A stretch of DNA of 64,000 nucleotides, from NCBI GenBank assembly GCA_963995505.1, contig OZ023180.1, positions 3,658,501 to 3,722,500 of the forward strand, given 5' to 3'. Positions within the stretch are counted from its first letter, which is position 1, and the number at the start of each line of letters is the position of its first letter. This DNA is from Hypericum androsaemum (Eukaryota > Streptophyta > Magnoliopsida > Malpighiales > Hypericaceae). Under the pieces are notes generated by a model. That model worked only from the letters and a program-made list of their open reading frames with translations. It was not told where the DNA came from and did no database searches. Positions 46,210 through 57,726 of the stretch are shown piece after piece. A program made the translations under genes and the position numbers.

Positions 46210-46580
46210 CAACCTCAGAAAGATTGAGCCATAACCGGGTACAATTTTTCAGTCGGTAAAACTAAGGAAAACGAAGGTGGAGGAAACCTGGCGAAGAGAA
46301 CTGATGCGTGTGGCCGGTTGCTGCTTCTTTTAGGAAGTGGGGCAATTCCAATGGAGTGAGGATGTTGCAACAGAATACACTAGAAAAAGGTTATAATTGT
46401 TGCAGACGATAAAGAGTTCAAACCATGAGGCTCCAGGTTATCGTATACCTACCTTCATAAAGAACTGATGCTTTTTTTTTTCTCAACAAGTCCATCATAG
46501 GGCCTATTAACATTATCATCATGTGATGAAAAAACAATGATGTAATTAACGGCCTATTAAAATTAACGTGATGAAATAAT
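46210..46580. other. Intergenic DNA between F and the second 1962-bp element
   Basis: About 370 bp, nothing recognised. It contains an imperfect repeat of CCTATTAA...GATGAAATAATGATG (near 46502 and 46551). Confidence 0.5.
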
Positions 46581-46585
46581 GATGT

Positions 46586-46875
46586 TGTTAGGAATTCAGC
46601 AACTAGAGAATAAAACGTGCAAAGAACACGGACGCAAGAGATAACGTGGTTTGGCCTAATGCCTACATCCACGGGGAGAAAGAAAAACTTTTATTGATAA
46701 GTTTCCGAGCGACAAAGCCATACAAAAAACCTAGGATAACATGTCTTTATATAGAGACAAACCCTTGGAGTACAAGTAACCTATCTAGGTCAGATTAGGA
46801 GTCCAAAACATAGTCAGAATAGGAATAGGAATAGGAATAGGAAATAAGTCTTTCCTATTTCTCGCCATCCCAACA
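46586..46875 (-). repeat. 3' LTR of the 1962-bp element (copy 2)
   Basis: On the plus strand it reads TGTTAGGAATTCAGC to CGCCATCCCAACA. It has one more GAATAG repeat than the other LTR. Confidence 0.9.
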
Positions 46876-47496
46876 ATCTCCATCTTGGCGAGAAATCATC
46901 TCGTGGAAGAACCAAGAAGCTCCACCCGAACTTCAACAAACTCCACCTTGATAAAACACCGTCCCATGAAGAACCATGAGATCTTGCAAAACTAATCCGA
47001 CTATACCGATTCCATCTCGGACCATAGATAACTACATCAATAAGACCATCTCAACTTTCTCTTCACCTTTTGTTCAATCACTTGGAGCCAGCCCCCAAAC
47101 TCGAGCTTCTGAGCTTGCTTGGCCTATTCTCTCCAAACTCCATCGAATCCCAACTAGCAAGTCCACTTGCTGAAGCAACCTTGTGACTAATAGACGTACC
47201 CTCTATTTTTCGATCAGCCCTATGTTCCGCAACCTCGAATCGCTCTTCCGTTGGACCTTTTTGCCTCAAACCAATGCTACTTGCCATAGTATACAAAGGG
47301 CAACCTTTTGTTCTACCAAGTAGAACCCTCGACATGCCACGAACTCTATCGTTCGACCTTGAGTGAGATACCCGATTCATCCGTGGTGTCACAATAGCTT
47401 CGCATGCCCAATGCAAAACCTATCCAACACTTTTGACGTGCACGTTCCTTTATACAATCATAGCAGGGCCCAGCTAACAATGCTTCTCTGAGACAA

Positions 47497-48236
47497 CTAT
47501 GGTTCCTTGCCAACCATACCTCCACGAAACAACCATAGCTTGTTATCCATGTCTTCGCGAATCCCAACTACACTCAAACCATTCATGTCAAGCTTTCGCT
47601 CCCTCATACAAACTAACCTCATATGACCTGAGCTTTTTTCTACTTTATCAGACCTATTGATGTGACTCCACCTACAATAATGTTCCCCACTAACCTGTAG
47701 GTATTTCCTTTTACCCTTCATCCCAACCATCGCATCCTTATCCATCTCTTTTAGCCTACCTTTATAACTATCATTGTTATAATTCAAGGTTTCTAATGAA
47801 AAGAGATTACCAGGATGCATTGGACTTGATAAGACAGAAAGCCAGTCACCATCCGACCCGTCTGAATATGTGGCCATAGTTGTGGATGCCAATCCCTCCT
47901 CGTTGTCTTGATCCCTAGTTCGTCCTGGATAGTCCCCGTCATGTGCCTTTCTCTGCACTTGAAACTACTTCCATTGAACTTCTTTGACTCCGACCTGGAT
48001 CCTCTTCCACCAACTGGTAGCTCCTCATCATCCGCCAAGCACAAGCAAATCTTCGCTACTACCTTGGCCTCCAACTCTTCCCACTCTTGCTCCTCCATCT
48101 TCTCAGACTTCTTCTCCGAGAGCGCGATAACCATCCCTTGCTGCACGAGGAGATCCCTGACACGCCTTTGCCATAACCCAAAATTCAATGAACCATCGAA
48201 CTTCACAAGAGCAAACTTCGCGCCGTGATTTGACAT
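47497..48236 (-). pseudogene. Shredded gag-pol remnant inside copy 2
   Basis: The frame from 48236 reads the same gag N-terminus as copy 1 (KFDGSLNFGLWQRRVRDLL) and here stays open to 47793, beyond the stop of copy 1. It overlaps a second frame (47958-47497) with the same string of pol scraps (LSVLSSPMHPGNLFSLETLN, VGMKGKRKYL). Shared structure with copy 1 shows a common deleted ancestor. Confidence 0.75.
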
Positions 48237-48262
48237 CCTCTAACCTTAACTCTGATACCACT

Positions 48263-48547
48263 TGTTATGAATTCAGCAACTAGGGAACAAAATGCGCAAA
48301 GAACACGGACGCAAGAGTTTAGCGTGGTTTGGCCTAATACCTACATCCACGGGGAGAAAGGAGAACTTTTATTGATAAGTTTCCGAGCCACAAAGCCATA
48401 CAAAACACCTAGGGTAACATGTCTTTATATAGAGACAAACCCTTGGTGTACAAGTAACCTATCTAGGTCATATTAGGAATCCAAAACCTAGTCAAAATAG
48501 GAATAGGAATAGAAAATAAGTCTTTCATATTTCTCGCCATCCCAACA
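48263..48547 (-). repeat. 5' LTR of the 1962-bp element (copy 2)
   Basis: 285 bp, TGTTATGAATTCAGC to CGCCATCCCAACA on the plus strand. The minus-strand primer site TGGTATCAGAG lies just inside it. Confidence 0.9.
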
Positions 48548-48552
48548 GATGT

Positions 48553-50162
48553 AATTTTCCCATCACAAATACCAAGAAATCCAGGAAACGAGTGGATGAA
48601 TGGGTACCTAAGAATGAATACTCAATGAGTTTTATAGAAGATTGTTGTATCTGTGTTAGAAAACCATGTCTGACATACTCCAACGAAGCCTCTACATTTG
48701 AATCACGAAAAGAAGACACGACCTACAGCATCAAACCAGTTAAGACTTAAAGCACTTCATCTACAAAAAGGTGTGGGGTTCAAGAATGACTGTATAGCTA
48801 ACCAAAGCCATCCTTACACCACTAATGAAGCCCTTCAACTGCTATCTATCATAAATGGTGCCCACCTCACAGATGGATTAGTAGAAAATATTCGGGTGCC
48901 CTGACCTCTAACAGTGTTATGGTGTTTAATCTTCCAGCTATAAAATGATTTACAATTTTACAGCAAGTTAATGCTGCCCTTGTAACACTCAAAAGAAGTA
49001 CAAGAAAAAGTTTTGATTTTCCAGCACACATATAGGTGTTTCCTTTCACCACCAAACTTGAGACAATACGAACGGGGAATAGCACTGAAATGTCATGTCG
49101 TTGAAACTCTATGGGATACGAAAGTTCAAAACAAAATATCTACCAACAAAATTGCACTTCATAGCCAAATTAAGATATAGCTTAAAGCCTCCGCACCTCC
49201 ATAACAGTAGTAAAATAGTATATGGCAGCTTACTTGTCCGGACAAACAAGGGTGGAGCGGAATAGATAGTGTCCAAGACAAAATCGTAATAAAAAATCTC
49301 TCACCTGAAAAACGACGTCGTATTTAGGTTCAAATTAGAAATTGGCTTGAGAAGTTCCCCAAACCTCTAAATATAAAAAAGGTGCAATCCAACGATTCAA
49401 AAGCTCCGCGAGCCTCTTTTTCTACCTCGTCTTTTTTTTCTTCTGAATTTTGGTGAGATAGGTTTTGACAAGGCCGACGATTACAATACTGTTTAATATG
49501 ACAGCGAAAATACTATATTAAGTATGTTGTATATACTATGTCGTTTAATTATATATACATTTCAGAAAAACAGGATTCAAAAGTTGCTTTTAAACTACAC
49601 AATGATATTTAAAAAAATACAAAACCACAAAGACCAAAATTTAAAAAAAAATTTCGAAAGGAATGAGTCAAAGAGTGGTCTTCTAGATGACAGAGATTAC
49701 TTCTCAAAAAGATGACAGAGATACATGTATCAGCGTTTAAATACCGCTCCACTTTAGTTGCCCCATCTTGGTCATGGGCTACTTTACTGGGACAAATAAG
49801 CCCAGCTGTTAAGCCCAATTGAATTTTGTTTGTGGGATTTATGTTTTCCAGCACCATCGCCCTTTTTTTAAGAGAGTTTTTCAATAATTTTTAATCTTCG
49901 TAAAAATTTAAATTTAAATTTTTTTTAAGTGAATCCAAAATAAAATCTAGTTGGTAGAGAATTTGGAAACTCATTTTGTGATTGATTTATTTTCTCTTTT
50001 TCCGAGATTCCTTTTTTGAAAAACTTGTCCATGTTTCAATTTTGAAACGAAATACTTTTTTTATGGTAACGCAGAGTGAAACTAAATACGAATTTAATTA
50101 TTCAAGTTTTTACATATTATAAGCTGGTCTCAGTGAGACAGTTATCACTGATCATACAGAAG
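48553..50162. other. Intergenic DNA, no gene recognised
   Basis: About 1.6 kb of AT-rich sequence with short frames of no known family. Some host-gene remnants could be hidden here, but I see no splice-supported coding pattern. Confidence 0.45.
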
Positions 50163-50170
50163 GGTAGCCC

Positions 50171-50721
50171 CAAGGTTCTTAAAAACGACCCGGAGGCTGA
50201 CCCGGGATTTATCCCATTTTTCGGTCCGACTGGTCCGACCGGTCCGACCGGTTGTCGGACCGGTCCGACCGGTGGTCGGACCGGATATTTTTTATTATAT
50301 AAAATTATTATATAATTAAATATAACAATTATGTTTCCACTTTTTCCTACCTACTACATGTCATGTCTGCTGAATTTCAACTCCCTAGGAAAGGCAATTT
50401 CAACTTCCAAGAAAAAAAACTTCAAGAAAAATTCAACTTCCAAGAAATAGTCATGATTTTTTTACTTCCAAGTCTCACCCACTCTCCATCTCCCTCTCTT
50501 TGTCGGCCTTAGCATTTAATTTAGATGGGTTTGATTTTTTTTATTACAAAAATGGGAAAAACCTAACGAACCGAAAAAATCCAGGTCAAAAACTGGTCGA
50601 ATCGCCCGGTCTGACCGGATTTTGTCCGGTTCGTTAGGTAGGCGAGTTTTAGGTTATAACCGGAACGCTTTCCACACCGATTCACAGTCCGACCGGTCGG
50701 ACCGCATTTTTTAAAACCTTG
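50171..50721. mobile_element. hAT-type MITE, 551 bp, with GGTCCGACCGG subterminal repeats
   Basis: Ends CAAGGTTCTTAAAAA and TTTTTTAAAACCTTG are imperfect inverted repeats. The 8-bp target duplication is GGTAGCCC (50163-50170 and 50722-50729), exact. Many copies of the palindrome-like GGTCCGACCGG and its variants cluster at 50215-50285 and again at 50605-50705. The centre is AT-rich and noncoding. Confidence 0.87.
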
Positions 50722-50729
50722 GGTAGCCC

Positions 50730-51901
50730 CTTTCTTTATCCAATATCGTAAGCACATTTTTTTTACATGAAAATGTAAAATTGTAAAATGACTCGATCAA
50801 AATCCCTCCTATTTTGTAGAGTAATTATTTTACCATGGTCACAATATTCAAGCACCGAAGTTTACTACATTCCAATTTCTCTAAAGTGATCTTTTCCAAT
50901 TTGATAATTTCTCTAAATTGATAAAAATCTTGATCTGAAGTCGGAATAATGTTAAAAGTTAATGACAACTTAATCGTGATAAGTGATAACTAGTATTTTT
51001 TGAAAAAATTCTAATGATAAATTTTTATCTCAATTTTCGTATAAAAGTGATATTTTTCATAAATAATTACATATTTTAAGAATTTTTTAAAAGAAATACT
51101 TGGTTGTTTTTGTTAGGTTTGATTGTTTGATAATTTTTATATTATTTTTTATCCTCTAAATCGCCTTTAAATGATCTTTATAATTATCGTATTGTGATAA
51201 CAAAATATATCTGTAAGATATGAATAACGCTGTAAAAATAAATTGTGGCTGTAATATATTCAAAGAATAACAAAATGCTATTGTTATTTTTTACGGAACT
51301 ATAGACAAAATGACTTTTTGGTATATATGTATATGTTTAGTGCCCAAAAATCGATTGTTGTCATTTTAAAAAATTAAAAACGTAAATTTATGCGATAACC
51401 TCGGCAAAATAATATATTTTTTCGGTCTAAAAAAATATCAATTTAGGGGAGGAGTTTTACCGTAGAGCAATTTTAGGCTTCTGGTGCAATCAATCAAGGA
51501 GTTATCTTAAATTCGGTTATTAAGTCGCAATTTCCTAATTAAACGTTGCACAAAATAATTGCAAATCAAGAGTCGAGATCCTCGCATTAATCACACAGAC
51601 AAGGAAATCCCAAAATCTATTTTTGTTGGACCTTAAACAGGAACTTCTTTCCCTTATTTTATTAGCTGGAAATCACCTAATTAAAGCAATTAATGAAGAA
51701 AGAGAGAAAAAATCCCGAGATATAACAGGAGACTAAGGAAATCTCTCTAACTTAACTCCCAAGTAAACCCCGAAAATCTCTCTAACTTGACTCCCAAGTA
51801 AAAACCTAACTCCCCTGTCCACTTCACATTATAAATACCCACGAAGCATTAAACACACCAACTACCTCCTCGTCCTCTCCTTTCCAGTACGCCGAGCAAC
51901 G
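50730..51901. promoter_or_regulatory. Intergenic DNA and promoter of the RGGA-like gene
   Basis: Mostly AT-rich with no gene. Near the right end a TATA box TATAAATA (51830-51837) lies about 65 bp before the ATG at 51902, so the leader is short (roughly 35 bases). Confidence 0.55.
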
Positions 51902-53811
51902 ATGGCGGCGGCTGGGGATGTAGAGGTTGCGGTCATTAACATGGATATGGGGAACGGCTTTGCGTTCTTGGACGGGGAGGAGGATGACGAGGTGATAATG
52001 GCGGCCGCGAGGGCCAGGTTCGAGGAGGAGAAGGCCAGGGTGAAGGTGGAGAAAGCGGCGGAGAGGGCCAGGGTGGCGGCGGAGAAAGCGGCGAAGAAGG
52101 CCATTGAAGAGGAGGAGAAGGCGGAAGCCGAGAGGTGGAGGAGATGGAGATCCCGGCGTAATAACAGATTTCAACCATATAGTAAATTCTTGACTTTCTT
52201 TTTCTCTTTTTTTTTCTGTCTAGGGCTCGTTTCCCTCTTTTAGCTATGCTATTTATTCTGCTTTTTCTTGTTTCTATTTATCTTAGGTTATTGAACTTAG
52301 TTTGTTTAAAAACGGTGACGAAGTTTTCTTTTCCAATATTATTTTTGGTTTAGTTTTATCGAAATACCTGTGTGCGTATTAATTAATCTGTGTTGATGTT
52401 GGAATTGAACCCAACCTTTTTTGTTCGTTCCCTTTTCAGATGGTGAAACTGGTGATCCAACTCAACAATATCAGAATCGTGAGCGTTACTATGGAGGGTC
52501 CAACGGCAACAGGCCGGTCAGCAGCGAGAGGGGGAACCGCGGTGCTGATAATGTTAATCAGTACAATGGGGATGGCGGCAATAACCAGCGATACCATGAT
52601 CGGGTCTATAATGGCTACCGGAACAATGGATCGTCATCTCATGTCTCTCAAGAGAGCAACGGAGGAATAAGACGAGATGGGATCCAACAATGGCGACCAA
52701 AGGGCCCTCAGCCACAGGACTTAGTCTCTGAAGAGACTCAACAGGTTGTTGATGTGGAGAAGCAAATCGACTCGGTCCAAAACGAAGCTGTGAAGGACCT
52801 TGAGAAGCCTAAGACAGGTGGCAGTAATGGCAAAAAGGGCGACCAAGAAGAGAAAAAGGCGGTGGTGGTTGTGGAGGAGGACTACAGCAAGGTAAGAAAC
52901 CAGTTTTTTTCTCTTCCGGAACCTAACCGAGTTGATAGTTTTGTGTCATTCTCTTAACCGACATTCTGTATCTTTTTTTGCAGCTAAAGACTCTCAAAGA
53001 GTACGAGAAATCCCTCCTCGAGACGAGGAAGGAAATTGTATCTCTAAAGGGTGGAGAGGGTTGCAGGAAAGTGACAATCGACAAGGAACTCGAATCCATG
53101 AAACTATTGGGGAAGAAGAGAGAGAGTACAGATCAAACGTTATCGCAGAATAAAGAGGAGAAAAAAACTGGACCCAAAGTGAAGGCGTCACAGAATGTAG
53201 TGGCGCAAAAAATTGGGCTCAAGGTAATCGATTTGATGCTTCTTGGTGGTTGTATTATATCTATCTCATCAGTGGAAGGGAATGGGAATGGGAATGTGTA
53301 TACTAACAATTCTCTTTTGAAATAAAAACAGTTCCAGTACAAGCCACCAGTCGAGTTTAGGAGGTGGATCTATAACAATGATCGTGGCGGCCAAAACTTG
53401 GAAGCCGGCAGGCCTAATGCCGGCCGCGACGGGGATTGTAATGCGAGGCCTAACGGTGTCGTTGACGGAAGTATTGGTAATAAGAGTGAGGTGCTGCCTA
53501 ATGCCGGTGATCATAGGCAGTATGCCAATGCTGGCCGCGGAGGGGCTGCTGGTTATGACCGGCCTAATGCTGGTCGCGGACAGGGGGCAGCGGGCTATGA
53601 CAGGCCTAACGGCGTGGGTGGCGGTGACGGCAGGCAGTATGTTAATGCGAGGCCTGACGGTGCTAATGCCGGGGAGAGGAGGCAGGAAACAGAGGGAAAC
53701 GTTGCACCGGCCAGAGAGGCTAACGGCGAGAGGGCCAATGTTGCTAGGCGTGGTCCATCTCTCCCGCTTCCACGAGTTGAGGATCCAGCTCAATTTCCTG
53801 CTCTAGGCTGA
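51902..53811 (+). CDS. RGGA/HABP4-like putative RNA-binding protein, 4 exons
   Basis: Exons 51902-52181, 52440-52891, 52984-53223 and 53332-53811, all with GT-AG introns, give 483 residues. The N-terminus is acidic and then a long Ala/Glu/Lys/Arg helix, likely coiled coil (about residues 30-90). Exon 2 is Gly/Asn/Arg/Tyr-rich. The exon 2-3 junction encodes VVEEDYSK, then LKTLKEYEKSLLETRKEI, and KVTIDKELESMKLL, matching the conserved block of the hyaluronan/mRNA-binding (HABP4/SERBP1) family and plant RGGA proteins. The C-terminal exon has RPNAGRG-type repeats and ends QFPALG, also family-like. The usual dense RGG boxes are sparse and the family N-terminal motif is absent, so it is a diverged member. 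Expected roles are RNA binding in cytoplasm or nucleus and ribosome association. Confidence 0.78.
53400..53730 (+). repeat. Degenerate coding repeats RPNAGRG in the last exon
   Basis: Repeats of AGGCCTAATGCCGG-like DNA encode RPN(A/G)xRG blocks, about seven in 110 residues. GC content is clearly higher than in the flanks. Confidence 0.7.
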
Positions 53812-54300
53812 AGCTCGAACTGAATGTGGCTTCCCTTTGTTCTTTTTGTTTTTCTCTTGGCGTCTTGCTCATTATGAGATCCCTTGCGAAATTTTGTACC
53901 ATAGTGGCCTGGACGGGAATAGTAATCGAAACCAAATGAGTTGATTTACATGCCAGAGTCTCGTAAGATTTTGTTTTTTGTTAATTCTTTTGGGAAGGAA
54001 ATGGAAATGAATGTTGGTTTCCTGTAATTGAACCTGCTCGAAATGGGATTTCAATGAATACGGTCGGAGAATTGAGGCAAGTTCAATTTTTGGACTAGTG
54101 TCGCTTTCTTGTACATTTGGAACAGGCAAATTTAAGTCTTCGGTGCTTTCTATTGTCCCCAAAATCCACCATTCTTGATGAACTAGCTCGACTGAAAAAT
54201 GCACCCTTCTTTATTTGGTGCTTTCTATTCTTTTGTGGGATCCAAATAGTAAGGGAATCGCATTTTCTTAAGTAATTTTTGGTTCAATCTTTTTGCATGA
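53812..54300. other. 3' UTR and downstream DNA of the RGGA-like gene
   Basis: No other gene. An AATGAATA motif near 54053 could serve as a polyadenylation signal. The extent of the UTR cannot be fixed from sequence alone. Confidence 0.45.
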
Positions 54301-54342
54301 TCTACATTGATCATCTCTGAAATATGGAAGATAAAAAAAGTG

Positions 54343-54775
54343 CACCCTCTATTCGGGTTTGGATTAGGTACGGAGGGAGACCTTGGATTGGGTACGGAGG
54401 GGGACCGCAGCGGCAAGCGCAGGTATGTGATAATGGCAAGCCATTATGTGATAATGGTATTTGTTTTTGTCAAAACGGCAAGTCCCTGTTGATGATAATG
54501 GCACGCTTGGTTTTTTTTCATTTTGGCCCCCCTTATTTTAGCATTTTTGCAAAAAGGTCATACTGGCATGCACTGTTATGTGATACTGGCATGCGCAATT
54601 ATGTGATAATGGCATTTGTATCCGGCCTGTGTTTGTGCGTGGTTTTTTTTTATTTTGGTCCCCGTATTTTAGCACATTTGCAAAAAAGTCACCGCGTGTC
54701 TTCATTCCAAACGATGCGGAATAGTGGCATTCCGTACCCAATCCATACCCCCCTCTATGACACTTGCATGTTAGA
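54343..54775. repeat. Inverted-repeat element of uncertain class with internal duplication
   Basis: GGATTGGGTACGGA (54385-54398) has a perfect inverted copy TCCGTACCCAATCC (54731-54744). Inside, a block of about 130 bp is duplicated (CATTTTGGCCCCCCTTATTTTAGC near 54520 and TATTTTGGTCCCCGTATTTTAGC near 54650). GTGATAATGGCA recurs. No target duplication was identified, so the class is open. Confidence 0.55.
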
Positions 54776-54779
54776 TCAA

Positions 54780-55686
54780 CCGACAAAGTTGCTCTCTCGA
54801 CTACTATTTATTAAGAGAATTTTTTACTATTTAAAATTTTTATCTAACTCAAACCTCTTTCAAAAAATTTATATGAATCAAATTTGAATTAATCAATTCG
54901 AGTCTATTTTTAGATGGTATAAAAAAATTATTCATCAATTAGGTTCTCCATGAGAAAGCACCAATAACAATTCGGAGAAACTTCGAAGAAACGATAAGAA
55001 AGGATATAATTAACAATTAGAAGAAACTTCGAAGTGTATGCCTGATCTGATCCTGAATTTGACCATAATCCAAATCCCAAATCATGAAAGTCTCCCCATT
55101 TCCCTACAGTTGCCCACCCATTCCCTTTCACGAAGAGCCACCAGCCACTCTCTCTCCCCCCTCTCTGTCCACCTCATGACCCCACCCCATATCTCCCACG
55201 AGCATCAAGTACTCAATAACCGGACCCCACTCACCATTCCACGTGCCGATCCTGTGGAGAGACCCAACCTTGACCCTACCAACCCAGTACCCCAGATCGA
55301 ATCACCACCGTCCACGTCACCTACCCCCATGGCTGGAATAAACCCCTAGGTGCCGTTGGATATCCCCTCCTCCTCCTCGACTCGGATACTTTCTGGTATA
55401 TCCTCTTCCATGGTCGCTGCTTTTCTTAACAACCCACCTTTAACTTTAATTTCCCATTTATTCTTAACACCCAGTAGTAACTTAAAATCGAATATTCCAG
55501 TTCAAATTCCCCAACTAGACACTTCGGCATTAGGATAATCCTTTTTTTATGCCTCCTCTAGGTATTTAAACCCCTCACCTTTATATACTTTCCTAGTGCC
55601 TCCCCATTTAAGGTGACCAACCATAAAACACGAGAGGCGTCGAAACGACACCGTCTACGCCGAGCTTCCAAAGATTTGAAATTATA
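54780..55686. promoter_or_regulatory. Intergenic DNA and promoter of the DUF506 gene
   Basis: The right part is C-rich. A TATATA motif (55582-55587) lies about 100 bp before the ATG at 55687. No other gene recognised. Confidence 0.5.
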
Positions 55687-56595
55687 ATGACGATTTTCGC
55701 GAGGGCGAAGAGCGTAACCGCCCCGTTCGACGAGAGGGTCCGGGCCCGGCTAATCGGCCGCGGGATAATGAGCTACGCTAGCAGCGGAAGCGAGCACTCC
55801 GCCGCCGACGGAGACGCCGGCGAGGACTTCTCCTCGTCTCCTTGCCTGTCCGAGCTTGTGCACCATTTCCTCGAGGATAACGGTGGATCCGCCGCTTCCG
55901 GTTACGACCCCGATCCAGACCGGGGAGACTGTTCCTCTGCTGCCGGGGAATGCGCCGCCCGTTATGCGGAGGATATCCTTAGGTTAATGGCGGTGGACGG
56001 GTCGGATCCCTACCGGAACCTTCTTTTCTCTCACGTGCTAAAAGCGACGGAGTTATTCTCTTACTTGAGCGACCAGAAACCGCTCCTTCGCCGGAAGGTA
56101 ATGACCTACCTGAGGGAGATCGGCCACAATGCCGGGGTATGCAAGACGCGGTGGGACTCCTCGGCGAGCGGCACCCTCACCGCCGGCAGCCATGAGTTCA
56201 TCGACGTGGTCCGGGGCTCCCCTTCCCCGCAGCGGTACGTGGTGGACCTGGACTTCGCGGCGCAGTTCGAGATCGCGAGGCCGACGTGCCACTACTCCAA
56301 CGTCTCCCGCCTCCTCCCCCCGGTCTACGTCGGGAGATCGGGAGAGAATCTGAAGCGGATCGTTGGTGTTATGTGCGACGCCGCTAAGAGATCGCTGAAG
56401 AGCAAGGAGCTGACGCTTCCCCCGTGGAGGAAAAACCGTTACATGGTTAACAAGTGGTTCGGGCCTTACAGACGCACGGTTAACCCGGCGTCAGCAGCGA
56501 CGGGAACGTCCGTTGTGTCCGATAACGGCGTCAAGTGCCGGTGCGTTGGGTTCGATAACGCCATTAGCGGACGTGTATTTGTCCGTACGAGATAA
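55687..56595 (+). CDS. DUF506 (PDDEXK-like) family protein, single exon
   Basis: 302 residues. After a Ser/Asp/Glu-rich N-terminal part, the DUF506 domain spans about residues 85-290: SDQKPLLRRKVMTYLREIGH, NAGVCKTRWDSS, HEFIDVV, RYVVDLDFAAQFEIARPT, then LPPWRKNRYMVNKWFGPYRR. These are the family's conserved blocks. The family has a PDDEXK nuclease-like fold by prediction. Some Arabidopsis members (RXR proteins) limit root hair growth, but the biochemical activity is not established. GC-rich third positions contrast with AT-rich flanks. A broken partial copy lies at 62588-63124. Confidence 0.92.
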   Translation: MTIFARAKSVTAPFDERVRARLIGRGIMSYASSGSEHSAADGDAGEDFSSSPCLSELVHHFLEDNGGSAASGYDPDPDRGDCSSAAGECAARYAEDILRLMAVDGSDPYRNLLFSHVLKATELFSYLSDQKPLLRRKVMTYLREIGHNAGVCKTRWDSSASGTLTAGSHEFIDVVRGSPSPQRYVVDLDFAAQFEIARPTCHYSNVSRLLPPVYVGRSGENLKRIVGVMCDAAKRSLKSKELTLPPWRKNRYMVNKWFGPYRRTVNPASAATGTSVVSDNGVKCRCVGFDNAISGRVFVRTR

Positions 56596-57138
56596 CAACG
56601 AGGAGGGCCCCGCGAAGATGAAATGGATATTATTGACGATAATGATTGATAAAAATAGTATTGATGTTAATAGGGGAGAGAGTGTTAGGTGGGGTCATTT
56701 TAATTAATAATATTTATTTTTGCCAATTGTCTCGGTTTTATGTCTTTATTAATTTTTTTCTTATAAAAAAAGTTAATTTTCTAGTTATCTAATCGCATGT
56801 GGGCTTAAATATATACTAAAGTAAGAGAGAGAAAAAGAAAAAGTGAATGAGAATGGGGTGTAACGCGGCAACTGCACATTGGATGTGAAGCGGCGCCGTG
56901 GACGAGCAAACAGTAGTCGTTTATTGTAAGCTTTTGTTTGGTGCTGGCAGAACTATCCTTCGATTTAGACGTCGAACTCTTTCGAGAAATAAAACTAATT
57001 AGAATTAGAGTCTTCGATAATGCATTAATATCAGTAGATCTGGATATTAAATAATTTAAAACAAAAGTAATTGAGCCAAAATATTGACCAAACCCTGTGT
57101 ACGGCCCGGCAACTAGTCTGCCGTGGACGTTCTCGGAC
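56596..57138. other. Downstream DNA of the DUF506 gene
   Basis: About 540 bp AT-rich sequence with AATAAT-type motifs suitable for polyadenylation near 56705. Nothing else recognised. Confidence 0.5.
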
Positions 57139-57146
57139 CTCCCGTC

Positions 57147-57355
57147 CAAGGGCGGTGCCAGAAAATTTCGAGAATATAAGCAATATAATTTGATACATTA
57201 GTATTCTGGTTTCAATTTTTAGGTAGATCAATTTTTTTGTGGGGTCAATTTCTAATTTTAGTAAGGACATACATTAAAAAAATATATTAATTATCAAACA
57301 AAAAAAATTAAGTGGGGGCAATTACCCCACTCCCCTAAACATGGCTCCGCCCCAG
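57147..57355. mobile_element. hAT-type MITE, second member of the CAGAGGCGG family, 209 bp
   Basis: Ends CAAGGGCGGTGCCAG and CTCCGCCCCAG with an exact 8-bp target duplication CTCCCGTC (57139-57146 and 57356-57363). The interior matches 25247-25474, including TTAAGTGGGGGCAATT. Confidence 0.87.
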
Positions 57356-57637
57356 CTCCCGTCAATATTTTTTGCCAAATTTCTCACCTTGTTCCACACG
57401 CCCTCTGCTTCTCTGCCTCCTTGTTCCCGGCTTCCCTAACCTCGAAGTCGACATTATTTGCCAGTGTTTCGCTTTGCTGACTGCATTTGCCGACTAGGAG
57501 GGGTCGACCCTTTTCGCTTCTGTCGTCGATTCTGTGTTTGCCAACTCCCTGTTCTGCTTCTGTCATCGATTTGGAGAAGGCGACGCGGGGCTACGTACCG
57601 CTATCGGGTGGGATTTTGGTGTGCTTTAGAGTTTGAA

Positions 57638-57726
57638 GTCTTGTCCTCATCTAGATCTGTTCTCTTATAATGTAAATGGTTATGTGTAAGTCTTGTCCTG
57701 ATCTAGATTTGTTCTCTTAGAATGTA
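57638..57726 (+). repeat. Tandem repeat of about 52 bp, interrupted by a retroposed insertion
   Basis: Unit begins (T)CTTGTCCTGATCTAGATTTG and continues TCTCTTAGAATGTAAATGGTTAT. Copies start near 57640, 57690 and, after the insertion, the second unit is completed at 59124, with further degenerate units near 59152 and 59188. Confidence 0.7.

Larger units (their letters stand above)
46586..48547 (-). mobile_element. Non-autonomous LTR retrotransposon, 1962 bp, copy 2
   Basis: Minus-strand relative of 5481-7442 with exactly the same length. LTRs are 46586-46875 (290 bp) and 48263-48547 (285 bp), and the target duplication is GATGT (46581-46585 and 48548-48552). The LTRs differ at about 20 positions by eye, so this copy is clearly older than copy 1. 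The primer site beside the right LTR reads TGGTATCAGAG on the minus strand. Confidence 0.92.

Noticed and set aside
51824..52178. Pro/Ser-rich minus-strand frames
   Set aside because: They are antisense shadows of the first exon of the RGGA-like gene, which has splice-supported exons and family motifs.
56053..56353. Frames on the other strand and in another frame across the DUF506 gene (also 62626-62926)
   Set aside because: GC-rich coding DNA gives open shadow frames; only the plus-strand frame has the conserved DUF506 blocks.
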